DNA of 64,000 nt from PALSA-911 sp963839645 (GCA_963839645.1 CAWIVZ010000007.1:46999-110998); one strand, 5' to 3'; counted from the first letter of the stretch, positions 1 to 9,607 are shown. Notes: generated by a model not told the origin, from the letters alone. Made by a program: numbers and translations.

Positions 1-807
1 ACAGGGTTCTCGCCCCGCACCAGCCGCCCCTCGTGCACCACGCCCTGCATGTCCACCACGATCATGTCCAGCTCGGCGCGCAGCGCACCATTCGCCGTCG
101 TGCGGACATGCCCGGAGCGCACCAGCACCTCGGTGGCAGTGATCCGTCACTTCCGCCCCGCCGGTGAAGCGCGCGCCGACCAGGCTGCCCAGGCTGGCGC
201 GCACCACCGCCTCGCGGATGCCGTGGCGGCGGCAGATCGCTTCCAGCGCGGTGCAGATATCCTCGTTCGGCCGCACCCGCGCCACCACGAAGCGTCCGCC
301 GTCACCGGCTGTCGGCAACGGGCGGAACAGCGGGAAATTGGTTTCCGGATCCGGCTCCACGGCGATGCGCACATCCGGCGTGGCCCAGGCCCGCACCTCC
401 GTGCCGGCATCGATGAAGGTTTCATGCGGCATCATGTGCCCCCCATGCAGCCGCCCATCCGGCTCCATCCAGGTGCCGTGGCAATGCACGAAGGGCTCGC
501 CATCGCGCCAGCCGAAGGTGGCGTTGGCCAGCACCACCTCGCCGCGTCCCGGCACGCGGGGGGTGCTGAAATACGCCACATGCAGCGCGTCATTCGGCAG
601 CGCCGGCACCACATACACGAAAGGCGACAGCACGCCGCCAGAGAAGGTCAGCGCTGCGGACTGTATCCCCGCCGCCACCAGCGGCGCAGTCAACGCCTGA
701 TTAAGCGACATCCCCGGCTCCAACCGGAACGACACCTCCCGCCCGCCGCAGGCAAAGCTCTCGATCCGCTCCGCCGAAACCGGACCCGGCTGAACCAGCC
801 TACGCAT
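1..807 (-). CDS. PCC/DUF296 domain protein, partial, with one frameshift
   Basis: The frame opens at the ATG at 807 and runs off the left edge. About 222 residues are readable before a break near 140; skipping one base there restores a sensible C-terminus (…TATEVLVRSGHV…). The middle carries the signature of the plant and prokaryote conserved (PCC, DUF296) domain: FVHCHGTW followed by GRLHGGHMMPHETFI. A second, weaker copy seems to begin near residue 170 (RFVVARVRPNEDI). The family is poorly characterised in bacteria; structures show trimers with a conserved His-rich metal site. Its start overlaps the stop of the upstream gamma-glutamyltransferase gene by one base (TGATG), so the two are probably translated together. 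The precise role is unknown. Confidence 0.72.
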   Translation of the reverse strand, partial: MRRLVQPGPVSAERIESFACGGREVSFRLEPGMSLNQALTAPLVAAGIQSAALTFSGGVLSPFVYVVPALPNDALHVAYFSTPRVPGRGEVVLANATFGWRDGEPFVHCHGTWMEPDGRLHGGHMMPHETFIDAGTEVRAWATPDVRIAVEPDPETNFPLFRPLPTAGDGGRFVVARVRPNEDICTALEAICRRHGIREAVVRASLGSLVGARFTGGAEVTDHCHRGAGALRACPHDGEWCAARRAGHDRGGHAGRGARGAAGAGREPC

Positions 808-2587
808 CAACGCCCGACCGCATATCCCTGCATGCCGCGCGGATTGGCACCGGCAAACAACTGCCCGTCCGCCTCCACCCGCGCGCCCGACAGCCTTCCC
901 TCGGACCAGTCATCGCCCTTTTCCGCCAGATGCCCGCGCGCCAGCAGATCGGCCAGCACCGGATCGCCGTAGCGGCCTTCGATCACCACCTTGCCGGGCC
1001 GGGCCGCGCGGGGCCAGAAGCTGCTCGGCCAGTGTTCGGTATGGAAGTTCGGAGCGTCGATCGATTGCTGGATGTTCAGGCCGTGATGCAGCATGCGCAG
1101 CAGCATCACCGTCTGCCACTGGTCCTGCTGCTCGCCGCCCGGCGTGCCGAACGACATCCACGGCTTGCCGTCGCGCAGCACCATGCTGGGCGACAGCGTG
1201 GTCCGCGGCCGCTTCTTCGGCGTCAGGCTGTTCGGCAGCCCCGGCTTCAGCCAGAACATCTGCCCGCGCGTGCCCATGCAGAAGCCCAGCCCGGGGATCA
1301 CCGGCGAGGATTGCAGCCAGCCGCCGGACGGCGTGGCGCTGACCATGTTGCCCCAGCGGTCGATCACGTCCACATGGCAGGTGTCGGCGCCGATCACGCC
1401 CAGGCGGGAGATCGGTCGGCTCCCCGGCGCCGGCCGCCCGTGGCGCCATGTCCGCCCGGCTGGCGGCGTCATGGTCCACGGTCCCCTCGAAGCCGGGAAT
1501 GCTTCCCGGCCGCAGTTCCATCGAGGCCTGCTTGCCGATCAGCTTGCGCCGTTCGTTGTTGTAACCATCCGACAGCAGCACATCCATCGGCACCGCGACG
1601 TAATCGGGGTCGCCATAGAATGCCTCACGATCGGCGAAGGCGAGCTTCGCCGATTCCACCACCGTATGCACGAACTCCGCCCCGACCGGGTCCATCGCGC
1701 CGAGATCGAAACCGCGCAGCAGGGCCAGTTGCTGCAGCAGCACCGGCCCCTGGCTCCACGGGCCGCATTTCAGCACGGTGTGGCCGAGATAGTCGTAGCC
1801 GAGCGGCGCCTCCACGGTGGCCGACCAGCCGCGCCATGTCTTCCCCGCTCAGCAGGCCGCGATGGCGGCGGCCGGAGACGTCCAGCACCTCGGTATGGCG
1901 GAAGAAGCGGTCCACCTCCTCGGCCACGAAGCCGCGGTACCAGGCATCGCGGACCGCCTCGATCCGCGCCTCCCGCGTGCTGCCGGTTGCTTCCCGGCAC
2001 AGCCGTTCATAGGTGGCGGCAAGGTCCGGGCGGGCGAACAGCGTGCCGGGTGCCGGCACCTTGCCGCCGGGCAGGAACACCGCGGCCGAGCTTTGCCATT
2101 CCGCTTCGAACAGCGGCTGCACGCCGGCGATGGTGCCGCTGACGCGCGGCACGATATGGATGCCGTTGCGCGCGTAACCGATGGCGTAGGCCAGCACGTC
2201 GGCGAATTCCCAGGTGCCCCAGTCGCGCAGCATCAGGCACCAGGCGTCGAAGGCGCCCGGCACCACCGCCGGCAGCAGGCCGGTGGCCGGGATCAGATCG
2301 AGGCCGAGGCCGGCGAATGCTTCCAAATTTGCCCTGGCGGGCGCGGTGCCCTGGCCACAGATCACGTGCTGGCGGCCGGTCCTGGCGTCGTGGAGGATGA
2401 TCGGCGCGTCTCCGCCGGGGCCATTCAGATGCGGCTCGGCCAGGTGCAGCGTGAAGCCCGCCGCCACCGCCGCGTCGAACGCGTTGCCACCGCGTTCGAG
2501 TACGGCCATGCCGACCTGGCTGGCGATCCAGTGCGTGCTGGCCACCACGCCGAAGGTGCCGGCGATCTCCGGTCGTGTCGTGAACAT
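807..2587 (-). CDS. ggt: Gamma-glutamyltransferase family protein, two frameshifts
   Basis: This is an Ntn-hydrolase-type gamma-glutamyltransferase of about 592 residues after repair, the normal family length. The N-terminal half has the expected MAVLERGGNAFDAAVAA and NGPGGDA signatures. The small subunit begins at the autocatalytic threonine in ADTCHVDVID, followed by GNMVSATPSGGW, so proprotein cleavage should occur just before that Thr. The family hydrolyses or transfers gamma-glutamyl groups, for example from glutathione. Many bacterial members are periplasmic, but I see no clear signal peptide here. The start at 2587 has a strong GGAGGG ribosome binding site. Breaks lie near 1818 and 1416; each is repaired by skipping one base. 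The DUF296 gene follows with a TGATG overlap. Confidence 0.88.
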
Positions 2588-2668
2588 GGCGTCCCTCCAA
2601 TTGCGTGCTTGCCGCGCTGCGGCGGGCAGGCTACCGCCTCCGCATAGTCAGCGATAGCGGGGGAACGA

Positions 2669-3220
2669 ATGCTGGTCTTGGTCGTGGGGCCGTCCGGTGC
2701 GGGCAAGGACACGCTGTTGAACGCCGCGCGCACTCGATTGGCCGGCGATCCGCGGGTTCACTTCGTGCGCCGCGCCATCACCCGCCCGGCATCGGCAGGC
2801 GGGGAGGCGCATGAGGCACTTACCCAGGCCGAGTTCGCCGCGCGCCTTGCGGCTGGCGGCTTCGCGTTGTCCTGGCACGCGCATGGCCTGTCCTACGGCA
2901 TCCCGGCGCAGATCGCGGAGGATCTGGCGCGTCGCAGCGTGGTGGTCGCCAATACGTCGCGCGCCGTCATCGAACAGGCCGCCCTGAGGTTTACCATCGG
3001 GGTGATCGAAATCACCGCGCCGGCGCCAGTTCTTGCCGCCCGGCTCGGCCAGCGTGGCCGGGAGGGTGAGGCCGACATCGCCGCCCGCCTGGCCCGCAGC
3101 GTGGCGCTGCCGCCCCACATCGATGTTCAGCGCGTGATCAACGATGCGAGCCTGGAGGAGGGCGTCGACCGCTTCCTCGCCGCGCTCAGCCGCGCAGGGG
3201 AATACGCTCGGCAATCGTGA
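2669..3220 (+). CDS. phnN: Ribose 1,5-bisphosphate phosphokinase PhnN
   Basis: The 183-residue protein belongs to the guanylate-kinase-like P-loop family, with Walker A GPSGAGKDT at residues 7-15. PhnN phosphorylates ribose 1,5-bisphosphate to PRPP, the last step in returning the ribosyl moiety from C-P lyase to central metabolism. Length and the RAITRPAS segment after the P-loop fit PhnN rather than Gmk. The ATG at 2669 follows a GGGGGAA ribosome binding site. The gene runs opposite to the main phn operon, and its last 35 bases overlap the 3' end of the DUF1045 gene tail to tail. It is separated by 81 bp from the divergent gamma-glutamyltransferase gene. Confidence 0.9.
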   Translation: MLVLVVGPSGAGKDTLLNAARTRLAGDPRVHFVRRAITRPASAGGEAHEALTQAEFAARLAAGGFALSWHAHGLSYGIPAQIAEDLARRSVVVANTSRAVIEQAALRFTIGVIEITAPAPVLAARLGQRGREGEADIAARLARSVALPPHIDVQRVINDASLEEGVDRFLAALSRAGEYARQS

Positions 3221-3869
3221 ACGGTGCGCCGGGACCGGCCTGGGTGAACAGGCAGAGGTCCGCCACGATGCGAGGCACCCGAACCGCATCGGCGAACCAG
3301 GCTTCCGCCGCCGGGCGGTAGATCGCCTTTTCCGCCTCCGACAGGCGGCGGGTCAGGGTCATGTGGAAGAACCAGCTTTCGAATACGTAGGGATAGCCCC
3401 AGCGGGAAAGCATCTGATCCTGCTCGGCGGTAAGTCTGGCCAGGCGCCGGCGCGCCAGTTCCGCCTCGTTCGGCGGCGCGCGGAACGCGTCCAGATCCCG
3501 CACGCAGAGATCAGCAAGGGATTGCAGGGCGGGGCAGGGGGCTGTCTCGCGCAGGGCCAGGAACCCATGCACGTCGGAAACCGCCAGCCGCGGCAGTTCG
3601 AACGGTGCGATCCGGCCGGCCAGCGCGGCCGCGGCGTCCAGCAGCGCAAACCAGTCCCGCCCCGCCGCCAGCCGCATCGGCGGCTTCAGGGTCGCGTGGA
3701 AGGCATAGCCGCGCGGCTCGGCGGTGATCGCCGCCATCTCCGGCAGGTCCGGCTGCGGGCGCGGCGCATTGGTCTCCGCGTCCCGTCCCAGCCATGTGGC
3801 TCCAACCACAGCCAGCGGATCGCCCGCGCGCGGCGCGTAATACACGGCTACCCGGGCGTCCCTATTCAT
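3186..3869 (-). CDS. DUF1045 2H-phosphoesterase-like phosphonate metabolism protein
   Basis: The 227-residue protein carries two HxT motifs about 110 residues apart, HATLKPP near residue 58 and HMTLTRR near 169, the hallmark of 2H phosphoesterases. DUF1045 members are repeatedly found in phn operons. This gene sits directly downstream of phnM on the same strand. No phnP is visible in this window. The natural inference is that this enzyme opens the ribosyl cyclic phosphate produced by PhnJ, or acts on another cyclic phosphate of the pathway; this is not shown by the sequence. Its 3' end overlaps the end of phnN on the other strand. Confidence 0.8.
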   Translation of the reverse strand: MNRDARVAVYYAPRAGDPLAVVGATWLGRDAETNAPRPQPDLPEMAAITAEPRGYAFHATLKPPMRLAAGRDWFALLDAAAALAGRIAPFELPRLAVSDVHGFLALRETAPCPALQSLADLCVRDLDAFRAPPNEAELARRRLARLTAEQDQMLSRWGYPYVFESWFFHMTLTRRLSEAEKAIYRPAAEAWFADAVRVPRIVADLCLFTQAGPGAPFTIAERIPLRG

Positions 3870-3905
3870 GAGATTGTCTGCGCCTCGCGCTGCGCTGCCG
3901 GCGTG

Positions 3906-5046
3906 TCAGGCCACCCGTTCCCCAGACCGCCAGACCTGCCGCGTAATCGGCAGATCGTCATGCACCCGCACGCGCACCAGGTCGCCGCGCAGCCCGGCCT
4001 CCAGTCGTCCGCGATCGGTCAGGCCGGACATGCGCGCCGGCGTGTCCGTCACCATCGCCACCGCCTGCGGCAGCGTGATGCCGGTATCGCGCACGCACAG
4101 GAACGCCGCCTCCACCAAGCGCCGCCGGCACGTAATCCGATGCCAGCGCATCGGCGGCGCCGGAACGCACGAGTTCGGCGGCGGACACGTTTCCGGAATG
4201 CGACCCGCCGCGCACGATGTTCGGCGCCCCGGCGATCACCCACATGCCATGCCGCCGCGCCACCTGGCCGGCGGTCAGGGTGACAGGGAACTCGCTGATA
4301 CGAATGCCGTCGGTGAAATTTTCGAGAACTTCGGCCTCGGTCTCGTCGTCATGGCTCGCCATCGCCACGTCCGATCCGGCGAAGCGGGCCAGCAGGGCGG
4401 CGCGGTTCGGCGCCCGCAGCCGCGCCCGCTGCTCGGTCAGTTCGGCGATCTGCCGATCGATATAGTCGTCGGAGTGGCCGTCCTTGCGCCGCAGCTCGCG
4501 GTAGCGGTCCAGGCTGGCGTACTGGCCGACGCCGGGGCTGTGGTCCATCAGGCTGACCATCCGCACCAGCCGGTGATCCGCCACCGGGTCCACCAGATCC
4601 AGCACGTCGGAAGCCGGCATTTCGCAGCGCAGATGCAGGAAATGCTCGGATTTCAGCAGCCCGGTGCCCGACAGCGCATCCAGATCGGCCACGCCCTCGC
4701 GGAAGGTGCGGATGCGGTCCTTGTCGAAGCCGAGATCGCCCAGGCACAGCGCATCCAGCACCGTGGTGACGCCCGCGGCGGCGCATTGCTGGTCATGCGC
4801 CAGCAGCGCCGAGCGCGACGGCCAGCGCGCGTTCGAGCGCGGCTGCACCTGGCGCTCCAGATTGTCGGTGTGCACGTCCACGATGCCGGGGATCAGATAA
4901 TCGCCGTCCATATCCACCGCAGCCGGCAGGCTGGACCGCCCGGGTACGATCTCCCGGATCACCATGCCTTGCAGCACCACCGTGCCGTCGATCACCGCAT
5001 CCGGCAGCACCAGGCGGGCATTGGTCAGGATGGTCTCGGGGGTCAT
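3906..5046 (-). CDS. phnM: Alpha-D-ribose 1-methylphosphonate 5-triphosphate diphosphatase PhnM, one frameshift
   Basis: PhnM is an amidohydrolase-superfamily enzyme that removes pyrophosphate from ribose-phosphonate triphosphate before C-P cleavage. The metal-binding stretch is visible as IPGIVDVHTDNLERQVQPR, followed downstream by ASHDDET, IVRGGSHSGNVS and ASDYVP, all typical of PhnM. A break near 4116 separates ASDYVPAAL from VEAAFLCVRDT; skipping one base (an extra G in CTTGG) gives a normal protein of about 379 residues. The start overlaps the phnL stop by 4 nt (ATGA). DUF1045 follows after a short gap. A second PhnM-like gene lies beyond phnF. Confidence 0.92.
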
Positions 5047-5746
5047 GCGGCTTCCTGCAAGGGCGTCACGGGGAACAGAACATCGGCCACGCTGTCGCGG
5101 ACCTCTTCGTCGTGGAAGATGCCGACGATGGCAATCCCCCTGGCCTTGGCATCCTCGATCATGCCGATCACGACGTCCCGGTTGGCGGGATCGAGCGAGG
5201 CGGTCGGTTCGTCCAGCAGCAATATCGGGTGGCCGCCGATGAAGCCGCGCGCCAGATTGACCCGTTGCTGCTCGCCGCCCGAGAACGTCGCCGGCGGCAA
5301 TGCCATGCAGCCGGACCGGGATGTTCAGCCGGCACAGCAGTTCCGTCGCCGCTCGCGCGCGCCTCCGCCGGCAATGTGCCGCGCGCGATCAGCACCTCCG
5401 CCACCACATCCAGCGCCGAAACCCGCGGCACCACGCGCAGGAACTGGCTGACATAGCCGAGCGTCGTCCGCCGCACCGCGATCACGGTGCGCGGATCGGC
5501 CGCCGCCAGATCCACGATCTGGCCATCATGCCGCACCAGAATGCGCCCGGCCTCGGCGCGGTAATTGCCGTACAGCGCCCGCATCAGCGTGGATTTGCCC
5601 GCTCCCGACGGGCCGGACAGCGCCACGCAGGTTCCCGCGTGAACGGAAAGGTCGATCCCGGCCAGCACGGGAATGCGCACGCCGCCTTGCAGATGCAGGG
5701 TGAAATCCTTGGCCAGCCCCTCGGTCCGCAACACCGCTTCGCTCAT
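5043..5746 (-). CDS. phnL: Phosphonate C-P lyase system ABC-type protein PhnL, two frameshifts
   Basis: PhnL is an ABC-type ATPase that works with PhnG, H and I in attaching phosphonate to ATP-derived ribose. It is not thought to be a transporter subunit. Walker A GPSGAGKS lies near residue 43, the ABC signature is FSGGEQQRVNLARG, and Walker B is ILLLDEPTASLD. The segment before the signature needs two single-base skips, near 5350 and 5305, to read RLNIPVRLHALPPATFSGGE. The repaired length is about 233 residues, normal for PhnL. The start chosen is MSEAVLRTEG at 5746, because upstream codons have no family support. It ends in a 4-nt overlap with phnM. Confidence 0.9.
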
Positions 5747-5762
5747 GTTTCCCCCGCTCCGC

Positions 5763-6539
5763 TCAGGCCGCCAGCACCGAGCTGACCAGCAGCTGCGTAT
5801 AGGGATGCTGCGGGTCATCCAGCACCTGATCGGTCAAGCCCGTCTCCACCACCCGGCCGCGCTGCATCACCATGATCCGCGCCGCCAGCAGCCGTGCCAC
5901 CGCGATGTCGTGCGTCACCAGCACCACGGCGATGCCCAGGCGCGCGACCAGGCTGCGGATCAGGTCGAGCAGCCGCGCCTGCACCGAAACGTCCAGCCCG
6001 CCGGTCGGCTCGTCCATGAACACCAGCCTGGGATGGGTCACCAGCGTGCGGGCGATCTGCAGGCGTTGCAGCATCCCGCCGGAGAACACGCGGGGGAGAT
6101 CATCGATCCGGTCGGCATCGATCTCCACTTCCGCCAGCCAGCGCAGCGCTTCCGCGCGGATATCGCCGTAATGGCGTTCGCCGCGCGCCATCAGCCGCTC
6201 GCCGACATTGCCGCCGGCCGACACGCCCATGCGCAAATTCTCGCGCGGGTTCTGCTGCACGAAGCCCCAGTCCGACCGGTGCAGGCTGCGCAGGGCCGGT
6301 GCGGGCATGGCGTGCACATCCAGCTTCTCGCCCTGGGGCGTGCGATAGGAGACGACGCCCCGGTCTGGGCGCACCCGGCCGGCGAGCACGTTCAGCAGCG
6401 TGGTCTTGCCAGACCCGGACTCGCCGACGATCGCCAGCACCTCGCCTGGCCACAGTTCAGCGTCCACATCCACCAGCGCCGGGATGGCGCCGAAATGCAG
6501 CGTCAGCCCGCTTGCTTCCAGAAGCCTGGGTTCGCTCAT
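5763..6539 (-). CDS. phnK: Phosphonate C-P lyase system protein PhnK
   Basis: PhnK is an ABC-type ATPase of about 258 residues that docks on the PhnGHIJ core complex. Walker A GESGSGKTT is near residue 36. The signature FSGGMLQRLQIARTL is characteristic of PhnK, which uses GGM rather than GGQ. Walker B reads LVFMDEPTGGLD. The start is set at MSEPRLLEASG (6539) because it overlaps the phnJ stop as ATGA and the frame upstream belongs to shadow sequence. The frame is intact. PhnL follows after 16 nt. Confidence 0.93.
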   Translation of the reverse strand: MSEPRLLEASGLTLHFGAIPALVDVDAELWPGEVLAIVGESGSGKTTLLNVLAGRVRPDRGVVSYRTPQGEKLDVHAMPAPALRSLHRSDWGFVQQNPRENLRMGVSAGGNVGERLMARGERHYGDIRAEALRWLAEVEIDADRIDDLPRVFSGGMLQRLQIARTLVTHPRLVFMDEPTGGLDVSVQARLLDLIRSLVARLGIAVVLVTHDIAVARLLAARIMVMQRGRVVETGLTDQVLDDPQHPYTQLLVSSVLAA

Positions 6540-7414
6540 TCCGCCGCCTCCGCCACGCCGTCGCCGCCGACATGGCCCGCCGCACGGCGTTCCGCGCAAT
6601 GGTCGGTATCGGAACAAACGAACAACCGCCCGCCGCTGTTGTCGGTTACCACCTCGTCCAGATAGGAATCCTCCGACCCGCACAGCCCGCACGGATGCGG
6701 CGCGCGGATGGTGCGGAAGGGATGGTCCTCGAAATCGAGCGAGCGCACGTCGGTGTAGGGCGGGATGGCATAGATCCGCTTTTCACGTCCGGCGCCGAAC
6801 AACTGCAGCGCCGCCATCCGGTGCATCTTCGGGTTGTCGAAGGCCGGGATCGGGCTTGGCGACATCAGATAGCGGGCATTCACCATCACCGGATAGTCGT
6901 AGCTGATCGAGATCTGCCCGAACCGTGAAATGTCCTCGTATAGTTTCACATGCATCAGGCCGTAATCCGCCAGCCCGTGCATCCGCCTGGTTTCGGCCCG
7001 GCTCGGCTCCAGCTTCGCCATCGGCTCGGGCATCGGCACCTGATAGACCAGGATCTGGTCTTCCCGCAGTGCCTGTTCGGGAATGCGGTGGCGGGTCTGG
7101 ATGACGGTTGCCTCTGTCGTGCGAGTGGTCGTCGCCACCCCCGCGGTACGGGCAAAGAAGCGGCGGATGGACACGGCGTTGGTGGTGTCGTCCGCACCCT
7201 GGTCGATCACCTTCAGCACGTCGTCCGCGCCCAGCACCGCGGCCGTGACCTGAATGCCGCCGGTGCCCCAGCCATAGGGCAGCGGCATCTCGCGCGATCC
7301 GAACGGCACCTGGTGTCCGGGGATCGCCACCGCCTTCAGCAGCGCGCGGCGGATCATCCGCTTGGTCTGCTCGTCCAGATAGGCGAAGTTGTATCCGCTG
7401 GCTTGGGGGTTCAT
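6536..7414 (-). CDS. phnJ: Alpha-D-ribose 1-methylphosphonate 5-phosphate C-P lyase PhnJ
   Basis: PhnJ is the radical-SAM enzyme that breaks the carbon-phosphorus bond and releases methane or an alkane plus the ribosyl cyclic phosphate. The protein has 292 residues. Near the C-terminus four cysteines are spaced CX2CX21CX5C (CGLC … FVCSDTDHC), which matches the unusual PhnJ iron-sulfur ligand set. The N-terminus MNPQASGYNFAYLDEQTKR is typical, so the start is at 7414, overlapping the phnI stop (ATGA). The open frame continues upstream for over 100 codons without family similarity; that part is antisense and out-of-frame sequence of phnI. The gene is intact. Confidence 0.96.
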   Translation of the reverse strand: MNPQASGYNFAYLDEQTKRMIRRALLKAVAIPGHQVPFGSREMPLPYGWGTGGIQVTAAVLGADDVLKVIDQGADDTTNAVSIRRFFARTAGVATTTRTTEATVIQTRHRIPEQALREDQILVYQVPMPEPMAKLEPSRAETRRMHGLADYGLMHVKLYEDISRFGQISISYDYPVMVNARYLMSPSPIPAFDNPKMHRMAALQLFGAGREKRIYAIPPYTDVRSLDFEDHPFRTIRAPHPCGLCGSEDSYLDEVVTDNSGGRLFVCSDTDHCAERRAAGHVGGDGVAEAAE

Positions 7415-8507
7415 TCGGCTGCTTCCGCTCGGAGTGCCTCGGCCTCCCGGCGCATGCGCCGGACATTTTCCAGTTCGCTCTGGAAATCGACATAATGCGG
7501 CAGCTTCAGATGCTCCACGAAGCCGGTCGCCTCGATGTTGTCCGAATGCGACAGCACGAACTCGATGTCCTGCGCCGGCGCCGTCACCTCCTCGCCCAGT
7601 TCCTCGGCCCGCATCGCCCGATCGACCAGCGCCATCGCCATGGCGCGCCGGTCCGATACGCCGAACACCAGCCCGTAGCCGCGGGTGAATTGCGGTGGCG
7701 TGGTTTTCGAGCCCTTGAACTGATTGACCATCTGGCATTCGGTGATTTCGATGTCGCCGATATCGATGGCGAAGCCGAGCTCTGCCGGCGTGATCTCCAC
7801 CGAAACCTCGCCCTGCCGGATTTCCCCGGCGAACGGGTGCGAGCCGCCATAGCCGCGCTGGGTGGAATAGCCGAGCGCCAACAGGAACCCCTCATCGCCG
7901 CGCGCCAGCGCCTGCAACCGCACATCGCGTCCGGCCGGGAACGCCAGCGGCTCGCGCGTCAGGTCGCCGGGATCGTTCCCCGGATGGTATCGCCAGGCCG
8001 GTCAGATTCCATCAGGCCCTCGTCGCCGAGAATATCGTGCACGCGCGGCAGAAAAGCCTCGTCGGGCGGCATTTCCGGGGCCGGTGGGGGGCTCGCGCCG
8101 GCAAGCAGCAAAAAGTCGATCAGGCGGTGGGTGTAGTCATAGGTCGGGCCAAGGATCTGCCCGCCCGGCAGATCCTTGAACACGGCGGAAATCCGCCGCG
8201 CGATCGTCATCCTGGCGGTATCCACCGGCGTGGAGTGCGCGAAGCGGGGCAGGGTGGTGCGATACGCCCGCAGCAGGAACGCCGCCTCGATCAGGTCCCC
8301 CTGGGCCTGCTTGATCGCCAGGGCCGCCAGGTCCCGGTCGTACAGCGATCCCTCGCCCATCACCCGGTCCACCGCGCGGCCGAGTTGCCCGGCGATCTGC
8401 GCCATTTCCAGTTCGGCAATGGCCGGATCGCCGCGCCGCGCTTCGGCCAGCCAGGCATGGGCGTTGTCGATCGCCTGCTCGCCGCCCTTGACCGCGACAT
8501 AGGCCAT
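7411..8507 (-). CDS. phnI: C-P lyase core complex subunit PhnI, one frameshift
   Basis: PhnI forms the core C-P lyase complex with PhnG, PhnH and PhnJ and catalyses displacement of adenine from ATP by the phosphonate, yielding ribose 1-phosphonate 5-triphosphate. It begins MAYVAVKGGEQAIDNAH. The C-terminal part contains LARGDEGFLLALGYSTQRGYG, a strongly conserved PhnI block. The frame breaks near 7970, between GDTIRG and DPGDLTREPLAFP; skipping two bases gives a normal protein of about 364 residues. The start lies directly next to the TAG stop of phnH. The 3' end overlaps phnJ by 4 nt. Confidence 0.93.
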
Positions 8508-9090
8508 CTAACCCTCCTCGACCCGCACGCTGCGCGGCAACGCCGCCAGCCTTGTGCCGGCACACAGAACAAGATCCACCCCGCGCGGATACAGCGCGTG
8601 GTTCTTCCGCCAGATGCCGATGAAGCCATCCGGCAGTCCGCGCACCCGCAGCACGGCCGGTACGGCCAGGCCGGGACCGGACAGGCGATATTCCGTGCCC
8701 TCGCCCAGCGACGGCCACCTGCACGATGACCGTGGCCGCTTCCTCTGGCCCCTCGTCGGTTCCGGCGTTCAACGCACCGAGATCCGGCAGCGCACAGGCC
8801 AGCACGAACCCCGCCCGCTCCGGCGCCTGGGCGAACGGCGTGCCGCAATGAAACGCGATCCAGCCGCGCGCCGCCGCCAGCGCCGGGTCCAGCCAGAGGC
8901 TGGTTTCGCCATCCGTCAGGGTCAGCAGCACCGCTGCCGCGGCCGGGTCCAGTCCGGCGGGCGGGGTAAGGTCGGTGCCCAGCGTGTGCAGGCTGCCGGG
9001 GCGCGACAGCGCCGCCAGCATCGCCCGGAAGCTCTGTTGCGCCCCGGCGACGGGATCGGCGAAGCCGGGCAGGTCGATATCGGCTGTCAT
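8508..9090 (-). CDS. phnH: C-P lyase core complex subunit PhnH, one frameshift
   Basis: PhnH is a small core subunit of the C-P lyase complex. The N-terminus has the conserved GFADPVAGAQQSFRAML stretch and the C-terminus has GIWRKNHALYPRGVDLVL. The frame breaks near 8714; skipping one base joins the two parts (VASLGEGTEYRLSGPG) and gives about 193 residues, the normal family length. The start (9090) overlaps the phnG stop. phnI follows immediately after the TAG. Confidence 0.9.
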
Positions 9091-9593
9091 CTCGAAGTAC
9101 GCATCGTGGCGAGGGTGAAGAACTGAACCTTGGTCGCCGCGGCCTTGCGCGCCTTGCGCTCCCGCCGCTCGCGCTGGGCGGCGGCCAGCGGATCGATCAC
9201 CAGCCGGGTCAGCCCGTCGCGGCGGGCCGGGTCCTGCAGCAGCGCGTCCAGCACCGCCGCCAGTTCCGCCTGCCTGGCGTCCCGCCCGGCGACATACGCA
9301 TGCCCGGTCCAGCCGCATTCCGTGCGCACCGTGCAGCGCGTGACGGTCATTTCGCCGAGGTTGAACGCCGGCCCGCCGCCGCCCTGGCGTCCCTGCACCA
9401 TCACCAGCCCGGCCTCGGGTCCGCGCAGCCGGCGATACGCCGGCAAGGGCGGGCAATCCGCCAGCCGCGCCGAGATGTCGGTGGCGCCGGCGCGCGCCAG
9501 AACGGCCATCCAGCGCTGCCGCCCGGCAACCGGCGGTTCCGGCGTTGTCTCGATACGATCGGCTTCGGCCATGCTGCATCCGATTGAGGTCAT
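9087..9593 (-). CDS. phnG: C-P lyase core complex subunit PhnG
   Basis: PhnG (168 residues from this start) is the small subunit of the PhnGHIJ complex. RQRWMAVLARA near residue 25, GPAFNLGEMTVTRC and the Arg/Lys-rich tail are family features. Two starts are possible: the ATG at 9593, which directly abuts the operator-like palindrome, or the ATG at 9572 (MAEADR), which would give 161 residues. Neither has a good Shine-Dalgarno sequence. It is the first gene of the phnGHIJKLM-DUF1045 run and is divergent from phnF. Confidence 0.88.
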   Translation of the reverse strand: MTSIGCSMAEADRIETTPEPPVAGRQRWMAVLARAGATDISARLADCPPLPAYRRLRGPEAGLVMVQGRQGGGGPAFNLGEMTVTRCTVRTECGWTGHAYVAGRDARQAELAAVLDALLQDPARRDGLTRLVIDPLAAAQRERRERKARKAAATKVQFFTLATMRTSR

Positions 9594-9594
9594 T

Positions 9595-9607
9595 TAGACG
9601 TCTAGAC
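9595..9607. promoter_or_regulatory. Operator-like overlapping palindromes in the phnG-phnF intergenic region
   Basis: The sequence TAGACGTCTAGAC holds two overlapping perfect palindromes, TAGACGTCTA (9595-9604) and GTCTAGAC (9600-9607). GTCTAGAC is the core of the operator used by several HutC-subfamily GntR regulators (TGGTCTAGACCA type), and the adjacent phnF encodes such a regulator. The site lies 2 bp upstream of the first possible phnG start and 56 bp upstream of phnF, so a bound protein could block both directions. Assignment to PhnF is inference. Confidence 0.6.

Noticed and set aside
34..2142. Long plus-strand open frames over the first 2 kb (for example 930-2012)
   Set aside because: They are antisense to the DUF296 and gamma-glutamyltransferase genes and have no family features.
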